A stretch of 64,000 bases of DNA from Chromobacterium phragmitis (GTDB lineage Bacteria > Pseudomonadota > Gammaproteobacteria > Burkholderiales > Chromobacteriaceae): assembly GCF_003325475.1 (NCBI RefSeq), contig NZ_CP029495.1, forward strand, positions 3,038,001-3,102,000, given 5' to 3'. Positions 33,722 to 43,336 of the stretch are shown in pieces. The notes beneath the pieces were generated by a model, which was given only the letters and a program-made list of their open reading frames with translations, had not been told where the DNA came from and did not search any database. Within the stretch, counting starts at the first letter, position 1; every line of letters starts with the position of its first letter. A program made the position numbers and the translations under genes.

Positions 33722-34732
33722 TTACAGCAGTTGCTTGCGTAGGCTGGCGGGGATGGCGTTGTTCTTCAGGAAGTCCTTGCCTTCGGCTTTCAGCCATTCC
33801 CTCAGCGTGCGGGTATTGCCGTGCAGATCGCGCACTGCCGGCGCATCGGGCGACGCGCCCTGCTTGAGCAAAGCCTGGACGCAGTCGGGGTTCTTTTCCT
33901 GCAGTGCGGTGTACAGCGGATTGCCAAACGTCGACAAACCTTGTTGTTCCGGCATGCCGTTGATGTCGAGTCCGGCTTGCTTCAGCAGGACGATGCGCGC
34001 TTCCGCATCCGGGTCTGGCGCATTGGCGCGCGTCTTGAAGTAGCGGGTGCAGACGAAATGCATGGCGTTCTGGCCATTATTGTTCGGCTTTTTCACATCC
34101 GCTTTCGCGTCCAGCATCAGCTTGACGATGCCGAGATTGCTGGCACCGATCGATGTCAGCGGCCAGTCGCCATAATGATTGCGAGCGTTGGCATCCGCGC
34201 CTGCCTGCAGTAGGCTTTTGGCGTTTTCCAGATCCGGCGGGTACATCTGCACCACGCCGCTCGCCGTCATTAAGGCCGTGGTGCCGTCGTCCGCCGTTTT
34301 GACATTGGGACTCGCGCCATGAGCCAGCAAATCCTTGATGATGGCGCGGCGGGCTTCCCGTTCTTTCGGGGATATCTCCGGTGGCAACATCGCGTACATC
34401 ATCGGCGGCATATTCATCTGAATGGAAACCGGTAGCGTCAGATCTGGCTTGGTTTCCAGAAACTTGTGAGTCAGCGTCGCGTCGTTGAAGTAGATGGATA
34501 GGCCTAGCGGGGTAGGAATCTCCATTGCTTCTTCTGCATCCATCGGGAAGGCGAAATGAGGTTTGGCACCTTGGGCGAGCAACTTGTCTATCGTCTGCAT
34601 CTTCTTAGTCGAAGGCTTGTCGATATAAGTTGCTGTGGCATCCAGCAGTTTGTCTTCCAGAGACTTGGCATGGACAGAAATGGAGAATGCCAGTATGGCT
34701 GAGGCTGTGAGCGAAAGTAGGAATTTTTTCAT
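33722..34732 (-). CDS. Exported ankyrin-repeat protein
   Basis: A 336-residue protein with an N-terminal signal peptide (MKKFLLSLTASAILAFSISV, then HA) and several ankyrin repeats. Recognisable repeat cores are LLAHGASPNVKTADDGTTAL, LLQAGADANARNHYGDWPL, MLDAKADVKKPNNNGQNAM and LLKQGASPDAP. Ankyrin repeats bind other proteins, so a periplasmic binding role is likely. Its place at the distal end of the rhs island suggests it might accompany the toxin array, but there is no direct evidence. Codon use is less GC-rich than in the flanking chromosome. Confidence 0.8.
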   Translation of the reverse strand: MKKFLLSLTASAILAFSISVHAKSLEDKLLDATATYIDKPSTKKMQTIDKLLAQGAKPHFAFPMDAEEAMEIPTPLGLSIYFNDATLTHKFLETKPDLTLPVSIQMNMPPMMYAMLPPEISPKEREARRAIIKDLLAHGASPNVKTADDGTTALMTASGVVQMYPPDLENAKSLLQAGADANARNHYGDWPLTSIGASNLGIVKLMLDAKADVKKPNNNGQNAMHFVCTRYFKTRANAPDPDAEARIVLLKQAGLDINGMPEQQGLSTFGNPLYTALQEKNPDCVQALLKQGASPDAPAVRDLHGNTRTLREWLKAEGKDFLKNNAIPASLRKQLL

Positions 34733-34821
34733 TATGGAACTGTTTTCGTTTTTTAGGGACGGTGAAGTGATAATGGCTGCTTTTTGTCCTTAGTTAGTCG
34801 TTTGGCTGGTATTTATGGTTT

Positions 34822-35277
34822 TCAGGAGTTGATGGTAATGAATTCTTTATTGCAAATAATGTTTTCCATTGCCTTGCAAATATCGGATCCAATTTCGCAA
34901 AAGAAGTCATCATATCCGCCATAAATCGCACCATCATTAGACATGAGATAGGTTAGGTGTCTGGAATATCCTTGCCCTATTGGAAGTAATTTCTTTCCAA
35001 TTAGAGGTTCGTAAACTTCAATAGCCCAAAGGCGATCAAAGCCTTTTGTGGCCAGTATGGAGTCAAAACATGACTCATCTTCGGATTCTCCACTTTTGGA
35101 CGGGTGTTTAAAAGTGATTCCATCCAAGTTTTGTATGAAATCTAGTGCCTCTTGGAAAATATTATAACCTTCATTTTTCCAAGTTAAGACAATGTTTTGT
35201 ATTGGAACTTTCCTGTCAGGGTGCCAACCATTTTTTATAAGCTCACTCTCTACTGTAGGTATAAAGCAGTAGTTCAT
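34822..35277 (-). CDS. Putative SUKH-3-type immunity protein
   Basis: A 151-residue AT-rich gene. The N terminus, LIKNGWHPDRKVPIQN, and the following WKNEGYNIFQEALDFIQNLD resemble SUKH-3 immunity proteins, whose motif has GW-P-R followed by a helical region. The start overlaps the stop of the truncated rhs (ATGA), the normal toxin-immunity arrangement. It should neutralise the deaminase-like tip encoded just upstream. Assignment to SUKH-3 is from pattern recognition and should be confirmed by profile search. Confidence 0.7.
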   Translation of the reverse strand: MNYCFIPTVESELIKNGWHPDRKVPIQNIVLTWKNEGYNIFQEALDFIQNLDGITFKHPSKSGESEDESCFDSILATKGFDRLWAIEVYEPLIGKKLLPIGQGYSRHLTYLMSNDGAIYGGYDDFFCEIGSDICKAMENIICNKEFITINS

Positions 35278-36770
35278 TGTTTTTTTCCTGTTTTCACTTT
35301 GTCATATTTGAACGTGACAGAGCAGTTGGAACAGCATGGCATTGCGCTACCGTCTTTTGTTCTTACTGTTGCCATGTCTAGATCACTTCTTGATGATCCA
35401 TCTTTTAGCGCTTGGTTCATTGCATCGACTTCTGCACAATTGTTTGTTGGCCAAGGCTCAAGACTTGTTTTTGGCAGAGTTGAGGCAAGCCTAGCGTCAA
35501 TATTGGTTGGCTTAACTCCGCTTGTTCCGGTATAAACTTTCCCAGTTCTTCTATTAACTACGGCGCAAGTGGCTGTAGGTAGCCTACCACCATTATTTCT
35601 AATTCTTTCAGCTGCTTTTTGAGCTTCATCTAGCGCATCTGGACAAGACTTTCGAGTTAAACCCGTTGGGTCAATCCATAGCGTTGGATTCGGTGCGTAT
35701 GCATGTGTGTTAATTCCTCCATGAAGTCCAATCGGATCCCGCGAAATAAACCTGCCGATTTCAGGATCGTAGTAACGATAGCGGTTGTAGTGCAGCCCGG
35801 ACTCGTCGTCATGATACTGCCCTTGGAAGCGGAAGGGGTTGCGGATGCCGGCTTTTGAGGCGGCGTCGGCGATGACTTCGCGCGCCTGGCCCCAGGCTTG
35901 GTAGTCCATTTCCAGCGCCAGCGCGCCATGCTCGTCGGTCAGCGCCTGCGGCGTGCCCAGGTGGTCGGTGTGGTAGTAGTACACCGCCTTCGGTTCTTGC
36001 GGCTCAGGTCCGGCCTGACGCAGCGGGTCCTTGTCCGGGTCGTAGGGGTTGTGCTGGCTCCAGGCCGGCACTTTGACGCCGCGAATGGCGTCGGTGTGCA
36101 CCTGGGCCAGCGGCACGAAGCTGTCCGGCTCGAACAGGTAGTGCACCGCTTCTTCGTCGCGGGTTTCGAAGGCCAGCACGTCGCCGTCCCAGCCGTATAG
36201 CGTGGCCTGGCCCTGGCTGATCTTGGCGATGCGGCGGCCCAGCGGGTCGTAGTGGTAGTCGGTGCGCTGGCCGTCCGGCGCGGTGAGGCGGGACAGGCGG
36301 TTGTGGCTGTCCCATTCCAGCTGGGTGAGGCTGCCGTTGACGCGTTTCTCCACCAGATTGCCGCGGCTGTCGTAGCGGTAGTGGCGGCCGGCGTACTGGC
36401 TGAGCAGGTTGCCGAGCAGGCTGTCGTCCTGATGGCCGTCGGCGGCCGGGGCGTTGTCCAGCAGGTTGCCGGCCGGATCGAAGCGGAAGCTTTCCACGCC
36501 CTTGGGGGTGGCGGCTTCCAGCAAGCGGCCGACCGGATCATAGCGGTAGTTCAGCTGGCCGCTGCGATTGTCGGCGATGCCGGTCAGTTGGCCGGCGGCG
36601 TCGTACTGGTACTGTCGGCTCCACTGGGTGGCGCCCATCAGCCGCTGGCTGGACAGGCGGCCGGCCTTGTCGTAGGCCAGGGTCTGCTGCAGCGCATTGC
36701 CCAGCACGCGCTGGGTTTCGCGGTGCAGCTTGTCGCGCTCCAGGTTGAAGATGTCGCGCTGGCCGAACCG
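35274..36770 (-). pseudogene. 5'-truncated rhs end with YwqJ-like deaminase toxin tip (fragment 1)
   Basis: About 480 codons of the Rhs core end (YD repeats such as RYDPVGRLLEAATPKGVESF) followed by a unique tip. Homology to the full-length rhs begins abruptly near 36770; an in-frame stop lies just beyond, and the only usable start is an internal GTG. The core ends at RFISRDPIGLHGG, then the tip starts after WIDPTGL. The tip has NCAEVDAMNQAL and MPCCSNCSV, the C-A-E and C-x-x-C zinc-site motifs of YwqJ-type nucleic-acid or nucleoside deaminase toxins. The 3' part is AT-rich. It is an orphan module that cannot be exported as it stands. Confidence 0.8.
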
Positions 36771-36842
36771 CAGGCCATAAATTACGATAGATTACTGGGG
36801 TAAACAGCTTGTAAAAAGATGATTTATTCCATTTTTGTAGTT

Positions 36843-37250
36843 TTATGGTTTTGGCAGGGTAATATTATGTTTCTCAAGTATTATGATTATCTTTTCAATA
36901 AATTGAATGGGTAAGTCGGATGGAGCGCCATATAGGTCCACTATTCCGACCTCTACAGTGTAGTCTACCAGGTGAAGAAAGTCATTTTTAATATCCTTGC
37001 TTGGAAGGGCTTCGAGTTCTTTTGGAATTGGGTCTCCTCGGCCATTGAGTGGAAGCAAGGCTCCCTCGTGTTCCCATTGGGCTATATTTTGCGCATTTTC
37101 TATTGAATTTAAATGCGCAATCAATAGGTCTATGCTTGGATGTTGTAATGAATTTTCTTGGCAAAAAATGGATAGGCACTTTGCAGCATATAATTGCTTT
37201 TTCTTGCTGGGTAAGTTCTTAATTTTGGTGAGTAAAATTTTTTTATCCAT
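36843..37250 (-). CDS. Putative immunity protein for rhs fragment 2, family unknown
   Basis: A 135-residue AT-rich gene. The start at 37250 lies inside the last codons of the truncated rhs (8-base overlap), the usual toxin-immunity spacing. The sequence begins MDKKILLTKIKNLPSKKK and is helical and Lys/Leu/Ile-rich in its first half. No family was recognised. By position it should inactivate the deaminase-like tip of fragment 2. An ATG 18 bases further upstream is possible. Confidence 0.6.
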   Translation of the reverse strand: MDKKILLTKIKNLPSKKKQLYAAKCLSIFCQENSLQHPSIDLLIAHLNSIENAQNIAQWEHEGALLPLNGRGDPIPKELEALPSKDIKNDFLHLVDYTVEVGIVDLYGAPSDLPIQFIEKIIIILEKHNITLPKP

Positions 37251-39130
37251 GATGATTACACTTCTCAATTAATTCAAGGTTGAATTTCTTAAGTAAGGGA
37301 TTGCATACGGAACATGGCGGTTTAGATGTCCCATGTATGCCACTGGTACTACCTTTGCCTCGTACATTGGCAACAGTTATGGTTGCCCCGTCTAAGTTTA
37401 CTCCTTTGTTACGGGCTCTGGAAATGGCATTGACTTCCGCGCATTGAGCATCAAAGTCATTGGGAGGAATATCTTGGAGAGCACGCTTAACTTCATCATT
37501 TTCTACTCCTCCCTGATTTCTTCCAACTATGACTCTTCCATCCGATGTCTTAATGACAGCAACAGTATCGGGACGCTGAGATGCGGGTAGGCTCTGCGCT
37601 CGATCGGCTAGTCGAGCTGCGGGTGTTTTACTTGCTAATCCAAGTGGGTCTACCCACTCAACTGGGTTTGATGCATAGCTGTGGGTATTAATCCCACCCA
37701 TCAACCCAATCGGATCCCGCGAAATAAACCGCCCGATCTCCGGATCATAGTAGCGATGACGGTTGTAGTGCAGCCCAGACTCGTCGTCATGATACTGCCC
37801 CTGGAAGCGGAATGGGTTGCGGATGCCGGCTTTACCTGCGGCGTCGGCGATGACTTCGCGCGCCTGGCCCCAAGCCTGGTAATCCATTTCCAGCGCCAGC
37901 CGGCCTTGTTCGTCGGTCAGCGCTTGCGGGGTGCCCAGGTGGTCGGTGTGGTAGTAGTACACCGCCTTCGGCGCTTTCGGCTCAGGTCCGGTCTGACGCA
38001 GCGGGTCCTTGTCCGGGTCGTAGGGATTGTGCTGGCTCCAGGCCGGTACCTTGACGCCGCGGATGGCGTCGGTGTGCACCTGGGCCAGCGGCACGAAGCT
38101 GTCCGGCTCGAACAGGTAGTGCACCGCTGCCTCGTCGCGGGTTTCGAAGGCCAGCACGTCGCCGTCCCAGCCGTACAGCGTGGCCTGGCCCTGGCTGATC
38201 TTGGCGATGCGGCGGCCCAGCGGGTCGTAGTGGTAGTCGGTGCGCTGGCCGTCCGGCGCGGTGAGGCGGGACAGGCGGTTGTGGCTGTCCCATTCCAGCT
38301 GGGTGAGGCTGCCGTTGACGCGTTTCTCCACCAGATTGCCGCGGCTGTCGTAGCGGTAGTGGCGGCCGGCGTACTGGCTGAGCAGGTTGCCGAGCAGGCT
38401 GTCGTCCTGATGGCCGTCGGCGGCCCGCGCGTTGTCCAGCAGGTTGCCGGCCGGGTCGAAACGGAAGCTTTCCACGCCTTTGGGGGTGGCGGCTTCCAGC
38501 AAGCGACCTACTGGATCGTAACGGTAGTTGAGGGCGCCGCTGCGGCTGTCGGCGATGCCGGTGAGCTGGCCGGCGGCGTCGTACTGGTACTGTCGGCTCC
38601 ACTGGGTGGCGCCCATCAGCCGCTGGCTGGATAGGCGGCCGGCCTTGTCGTAGGCCAGGGTCTGTTGCAGCGCATTGCCCAGCACGCGCTGGGTTTCGCG
38701 GTGCAGCTTGTCGCGCTCCAGGTTGAAGATGTCGCGCTGGCCGAACAGCAGGCCGTGCACGTGGCCGCTGCCGTAGTTGAGCACGTTCACGCGGTGGCCG
38801 TCCGGCCGGACGGTGGCGATGCGGTTGCCCAGCTTGTCGTATTCGTGCTGCCAGCGATAGGTTTCCTTGACGCCGGCGACGTGGTAGCCGTGGTGTTCTT
38901 CTGAAACGTTGCCGACGGCGTCGTACACCCTGCGCAGGCTGGCATAGCGGTTCTTGGCCTGGAACAGGCGGCCGGCCCGAAGCTTTCCTTGCTGTTCGGC
39001 GCGCTGCGCTCGATCAGGCGGCCGGCGCGGTCGTAGCGGTAATCGGTGGTGACGTCGCCTTCCACTTGCTGCGCCAGGCGGCCGGCGTTGTCGTAGACAT
39101 AGCGGGTCTGGTGGCCGTTGCGGAACGGGG
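37243..39130 (-). pseudogene. 5'-truncated rhs end with YwqJ-like deaminase tip (fragment 2)
   Basis: The longest orphan: the core is homologous to the full-length rhs from about 39125 to 37700, including RWVYDAVGNVSEEHHGYHVA. Near 38980 ten bases present in the full-length copy (a GGGTCGTAGC block on the plus strand) are missing, shifting the frame, so the 5' part is untranslatable in phase. The tip after the DPLGL motif contains AQCAEVNAISRARN and KPPCSVC, a C-A-E plus CxxC deaminase signature like fragment 1 but otherwise different. The core block is GC-rich, the tip AT-rich. It is not expressed as a complete Rhs. Confidence 0.8.
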
Positions 39131-39131
39131 G

Positions 39132-39473
39132 CTAGCTTTTTTGCAGGCGAGCTGCAAGCTGTTCGATCATTCCAACCAGCATGGTGCGATCTTCGTCCGC
39201 CAGTTTGGCCAGCAGATCGGTTATATACATGGCCTGATCTGTTGGACGATAGCTAGCTTCTTGTACCAAATCGGCTGTGGAGCATCCGAAAATTTCCGAC
39301 AGCTGCATCATGCGCGTGATGGTTGGGATGACCACTCCACGCTCCATCCTAGACATGGCTTCCAAGCCAATTCCAAGCTTTTCTGCCACCTCCTCCTGTC
39401 TGAGCCCGATAGATGTCCGGCGTTTGGCAATGGCTTTGCCAACAGACTTGGCGAGTGCGTCTTCATTCTGCAT
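39132..39473 (-). CDS. XRE-family transcriptional regulator
   Basis: A 113-residue helix-turn-helix protein. The HTH lies at about residues 18-72: RRTSIGLRQEEVAEKLGIGL, then SRMERGVVIPTITRMMQLSE, a standard XRE pattern. The C-terminal third is helical and may dimerise. Its stop lies against the end of rhs homology at 39130, so it was joined to the array by recombination. It could regulate itself or the small divergent gene at 39655. Confidence 0.85.
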   Translation of the reverse strand: MQNEDALAKSVGKAIAKRRTSIGLRQEEVAEKLGIGLEAMSRMERGVVIPTITRMMQLSEIFGCSTADLVQEASYRPTDQAMYITDLLAKLADEDRTMLVGMIEQLAARLQKS

Positions 39474-39654
39474 CTAGTGTCCTCCATTCGACCTATATGG
39501 TCGAATGGCACCCCATTGACATGAAGGACCGTCAGGGTTGATACTCAACTTTATAAGTTGTTTGTCGGCATGATGGGTTGATCTTGCGATGAGGGCGGGG
39601 AAGAAAAGTTGATGCGTGTCCATGAGACTTGTTCTTATCGATGGAGGTATCGCG

Positions 39655-39819
39655 ATGACGAAGATGAAATGTCCGGAGTGCAATGGTAGTGGGGAAGTTC
39701 CTTGCGACTTGGCTTTTGCTACGGAGAAACACCCAGTGTACTGTCCTGTATGCCAAGGTGATCCAGAAGTGAGGATTGATTGCCAGTTATGCGAAGGGGA
39801 GGGGAGTGTAGATATTTGA
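39655..39819 (+). CDS. Small DnaJ-type zinc-finger protein
   Basis: A 54-residue protein with three Cys pairs: CPECNGSG, CPVCQG and CQLCEGEG. CxxCxGxG is the zinc-finger repeat of DnaJ, so the protein probably binds one or two zinc ions. GGAGG lies ten bases before the ATG at 39655. It is divergent from the XRE gene and followed by a 9-bp inverted repeat. Function is unknown; it may be a regulator or chaperone-like adaptor. Confidence 0.7.
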   Translation: MTKMKCPECNGSGEVPCDLAFATEKHPVYCPVCQGDPEVRIDCQLCEGEGSVDI

Positions 39820-39832
39820 TCTGATAAAGAAG

Positions 39833-39869
39833 ATAGGCCTGCCGATTTTAAATTATTGGCAGGCCTAAC
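39833..39869 (+). terminator. Hairpin after the small zinc-finger gene
   Basis: AGGCCTGCC and GGCAGGCCT form a 9-bp stem around a loop of about 14 bases, about 15 bases past the stop. The following sequence is AT-rich but lacks a run of T. Confidence 0.6.
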
Positions 39870-39886
39870 TAATTGTGCTTTATTTA

Positions 39887-40749
39887 GAGCCGCTAACAAA
39901 ACCTCTTGATGCCAGATGCGTATGCCCTCACCTGGCGAAGATGCAACGAAAAGTCATCAGCCAGAAGCTCTGGAAGTCATTGCAGCCGCTACTCTCTCCG
40001 CCGCCGCGTTCCCGCCGGGGTGGGAGGCCGCGGCTGGATGATTTTGCTGCCCTCAACGGCATCTTGTTTGTTCTCACTACCGGCATTCCTTGGGAGGACC
40101 TCCCGCAGGAACTCGGTTTTGGCAGCGGGATGACCTGCTGGCGAAGGCTGCGGGATTGGCAAGCGCAAGGCATTTGGGACCGCCTACACCTGGCTCTGCT
40201 GATACAACTGCGCCAACACGATCAAATTGATTGGAGCCGGGCCAGCATTGATGGGGCTAGCGTTGCCAGCCCCCGGGGGGCCAAGAGACCGGCCCCAACC
40301 CCACCGATCGAGGTAAATGCGGCAGCAAACGGCACATCATCGTAGATCGCCGAGGTTTGCCATTGGCGCTGAGCATTACCGGCGCCAATCGGCACGACTC
40401 CATGGTCTTCGAAACTTTGGTCGATGCGATTCCTGCCGTTCCTGGCTTGCCAGGACGGCCCAGACAAAAGCCTTACAAGCTGCATGCTGACAAAGGCTAT
40501 GACTACCGCCGTTGTCGTGCACACCTGAGCCGACGCGGAATCTTGGTGCGAATTGCTCGGCGCGGGGTGGAAAGCAGCGAGAGACTAGGTCGCCACCGCT
40601 GGGTGGTAGAACGTACCCATTCTTGGCTAGCTGGCTTCGGCAAGTTGCGCATCCGCTTCGAACGGCGGCTGGATACGCATTACGCCTTGCTCAAGCTGGC
40701 TTTCTCATTGATATGTCTGCGATTTGTCGACAGGTTTTGTTAGCGGGTC
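39887..40749 (+). mobile_element. IS5-family insertion sequence (IS1031/IS427-like group)
   Basis: An 863-bp element. The terminal inverted repeats are GAGCCGCTAACAAAACC at the left and the complement of GACCCGCTAACAAAACC at the right, 16 of 17 matching. The target-site duplication is TTA at 39884-39886 and 40750-40752, the TNA type of this group. It carries two overlapping transposase frames. The intact ends and duplication suggest a recent insertion. Confidence 0.9.
39941..40743 (+). CDS. IS5-family transposase, expressed by frameshifting (orfA/orfB)
   Basis: OrfA (39941 to about 40345) starts MQRKVISQKLW and contains RPRLDDFAALNGILFVLTTG and WRRLRDWQAQGIW, the DUF4096-type N-terminal region, and reaches the first DDE Asp in SIDGASV. 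OrfB (ending 40743) lies in the -1 frame and contains SITGANRHDS, LHADKGYDYRRCR (second Asp) and RWVVERTHSWLAGFGKLRIR (Glu region). A run of G at about 40276 is a likely slip site where ribosomes move -1 to make the full transposase. The catalytic triad appears intact. Confidence 0.85.
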
Positions 40750-40819
40750 TTAATGTGGTAAAGAAATTTTTCCATGTTGTGTGTAGCTTTTGCGATAAAG
40801 TAATTATGGATGCAATATG

Positions 40820-41422
40820 CTATCCATAAAGATATTCGAAAAGATTTGAACAGTAATCATGTCCAATAATAGGGGTAATTTTATTGAAAAAGTCTTGCAA
40901 AAATAAATCTTTTACAGTCCCATCATCATTGAATACATCAAATATTTGATATTTGCCGTAAACAATATCAATTGTTTCAGAAAGAGAATTTATAAAATCA
41001 GCCAGTGAGTCTGAGATTTTAACTGTTGAGCCCGGCTCGTATTGAGCTAGAATTGTAGTAGTTTCCTCGGATATTTCGGCAATAATAGGCTTTCCGCCGC
41101 CGATGTCATCCATGATAACAATTCTATTGCTAGGCCAATTGATTATTGCTTCTGTATTTCCTGATTTGTTTTTTTTGATGGCATAGCCGATTTGTGCATC
41201 ATTTAGCTTTTCTAGGGGGTGAAAAGTCAGTGGTGTTAAACCTGTTTCAATTTCCACATCAACTGGATTAAAGTTATCGTATAGTTCTACTAGTTCTTTA
41301 TTTGGTGATGTCGTAAATGGCCAATTTTGAATGGTTTGATTGCCAGTGGTGAAGTGACCATTTAGTGAATATTTTTTATGTAGGGAGATGATTTTTTTCA
41401 TCTCGGTCGCGATGTTTGTCAT
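40820..41422 (-). CDS. Putative SUKH (SMI1/KNR4-like) immunity protein
   Basis: A 200-residue AT-rich gene directly downstream of truncated rhs fragment 3. The middle contains NKELVELYDNFNPVDVEIET, FHPLEKLNDAQIGY, NWPSNRIVIMDDIGGGKPII and a late SLADFINSLS block, the pattern of SMI1/KNR4 (SUKH) proteins: a short helix, beta-strands with a central glycine-rich turn, then a helix. SUKH proteins are frequent immunity partners of polymorphic nuclease toxins. It should neutralise the HNH-like tip upstream. The subfamily needs a profile search. Confidence 0.65.
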   Translation of the reverse strand: MTNIATEMKKIISLHKKYSLNGHFTTGNQTIQNWPFTTSPNKELVELYDNFNPVDVEIETGLTPLTFHPLEKLNDAQIGYAIKKNKSGNTEAIINWPSNRIVIMDDIGGGKPIIAEISEETTTILAQYEPGSTVKISDSLADFINSLSETIDIVYGKYQIFDVFNDDGTVKDLFLQDFFNKITPIIGHDYCSNLFEYLYG

Positions 41423-41468
41423 GTCGGCCTCGGTTTAAGTTTTCAATTTGGAAGTTAGGTGTGATTAA

Positions 41469-42982
41469 CTATAGTGGACAGCCATCTTGTCCCATTTGGG
41501 ATGCTGTTGCTTTTCTATCAATTAATCGGCCTTTTCCTGGCGTATCGTAATTTCCTCGGTGTCCCTGATTTCCCATCAAGTGCTCATCAAACCCACTCGG
41601 GTGAGAGCCATTTTGTAGAAATACGATGTTCCGAGGGTCACCTTTCCATGCAGTGCCGAGCTCGCCATTTCCTTTCACACTGTTGATGTGATGGCCCGTA
41701 TAGCCTGCTTTAGACATTATTGAAGACAGTTGCGCATTATTTTTTGTGTTCAAAATTGTTTCACGCTCACTTGCACTCCATTCTCGGCTACCGCCACCAG
41801 CTGCTACTAGTTCACGCTCTTCCCCCCAAGCACGATGAATTGCTGTGGCTCGTCCCCCTGGGCAAGGTTTGACACTACTTCTAGGTTTGTAGCGAACAAG
41901 CTGTGTAGGAGAGAGTCCTAATGGATCAATCCATATAACAGGGTTTAATGTATAACTATGGGTGTTGATTCCACCCACCAACCCAATAGGATCCCGTGAA
42001 ATAAACCGCCCGATCTCCGGATCATAGTAGCGATGACGGTTGTAGTGCAGCCCGGACTCGTCGTCATGATACTGCCCTTGGAAGCGGAAGGGGTTGCGGA
42101 TGCCGGCTTTTGAGGCGGCGTCGGCGATGACTTCGCGCGCCTGGCCCCAAGCCTGGTAATCCATTTCCAGCGCCAGCCGGCCTTGTTCGTCGGTCAGCGC
42201 TTGCGGGGTGCCCAGGTGGGCGGTGTGGTAGTAGTACACCGCCTTCGGTTCTTGCGGCTCAGGTCCGGCCTGACGCAGCGGGTCCTTGTCCGGGTCGTAG
42301 GGATTGTGCTGGCTCCAGGCCGGTACCTTGACGCCGCGGATGGCGTCGGTGTGCACCTGGGCCAGCGGCACGAAGCTGTCCGGCTCGAACAGGTAGTGCA
42401 CCGCTGCCTCGTCGCGGGTTTCGAAGGCCAGCACGTCGCCGTCCCAGCCGTACAGCGTGGCCTGGCCCTGGCTGATCTTGGCGATGCGGCGGCCCAGCGG
42501 GTCGTAGTGGTAGTCGGTGCGCTGGCCGTCCGGCGCGGTGAGGCGGGACAGGCGGTTGTGGCTGTCCCATTCCAGCTGGGTGAGGCTGCCGTTGACGCGT
42601 TTCTCCACCAGATTGCCGCGGCTGTCGTAGCGGTAGTGGCGGCCGGCGTACTGGCTGAGCAGGTTGCCGAGCAGGCTGTCGTCCTGATGGCCGTCGGCGG
42701 CCGGGGCGTTGTCCAGCAGGTTGCCGGCCGGATCGAAGCGGAAGCTTTCCACGCCCTTGGGGGTGGCGGCTTCCAGCAAGCGGCCGACCGGATCATAGCG
42801 GTAGTTCAGCTGGCCGCTGCGATTGTCGGCGATGCCGGTCAGTTGGCCGGCGGCGTCGTACTGGTACTGTCGGCTCCACTGGGTGGCGCCCATCAGCCGC
42901 TGGCTGGAGAGGCGGCCGGCCTTGTCGTAGGCCAGGGTCTGCTGCAGCGCATTGCCCTGCACGCGCTGGGTTTCGCGGTTTT
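41469..42982 (-). pseudogene. 5'-truncated rhs end with GHH/HNH-type nuclease tip (fragment 3)
   Basis: About 500 codons of Rhs core end and tip. Core homology with the full-length rhs stops abruptly at about 42979, inside the RETQRV segment, where the sequence becomes unrelated and AT-rich; an in-frame stop lies nearby. After the DPLGL motif the tip contains AGYTGHHINSVKGNG and WKGDPRNIVFLQNG, then FDEHLMGNQGHRGNYD. The GHH motif followed by a conserved Asn and His is that of Tox-GHH/HNH-Endo VII nuclease toxins. It is an orphan module with its own immunity gene at 40820. Confidence 0.75.
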
Positions 42983-43004
42983 GAAATAATTTCGGTTGCT
43001 TCTT

Positions 43005-43334
43005 TTAATCTTCCTTCCAAACATCCTCAAACCCATGTGGATCCGTCATGAATTTATAGCCGGGCTCTAGGCAAAGAAATTTCATCACCTCTGGCAAGTA
43101 TTCATTCAAATGAGAGGCATGCATTGGCTTGAAGAAATCTGGGGAGTCAGAGAATTCGCCGCAATAAAAAAACCACGAAATATTATCTCCCTCCCTTTTG
43201 AATACTCTAACGCCACGTATTGGTAGTTGGCCAATAGTTTCAAGAGCAATCGCGACCATTTCATTTTCATCCAAATCAATAACCTTGGACGAGTATTTTT
43301 TGCAAATTTCAATTTGCTCTTTGCTGCTTGTCAT
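43005..43334 (-). CDS. Putative Imm33-like (DUF2185) immunity protein
   Basis: A 109-residue AT-rich gene that starts two bases past the stop of rhs fragment 4. The block GDNISWFFYCGEFSDSPDFF followed by LEPGYKFMTDPHGFEDVW resembles Imm33/DUF2185 proteins (W-x-F-x-x-G-E-x-S-D, then a hydrophobic segment and W near the end). It should protect against the HNH-like tip of fragment 4. Its family assignment is moderate. The next upstream rhs end begins just 22 bases beyond its stop. Confidence 0.6.
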   Translation of the reverse strand: MTSSKEQIEICKKYSSKVIDLDENEMVAIALETIGQLPIRGVRVFKREGDNISWFFYCGEFSDSPDFFKPMHASHLNEYLPEVMKFLCLEPGYKFMTDPHGFEDVWKED

Positions 43335-43336
43335 GT

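Noticed and set aside
40357..40743. OrfB of the IS element as an independent gene
   Set aside because: It has no good start of its own and continues the transposase in the -1 frame, so it was annotated as part of a frameshifted transposase.
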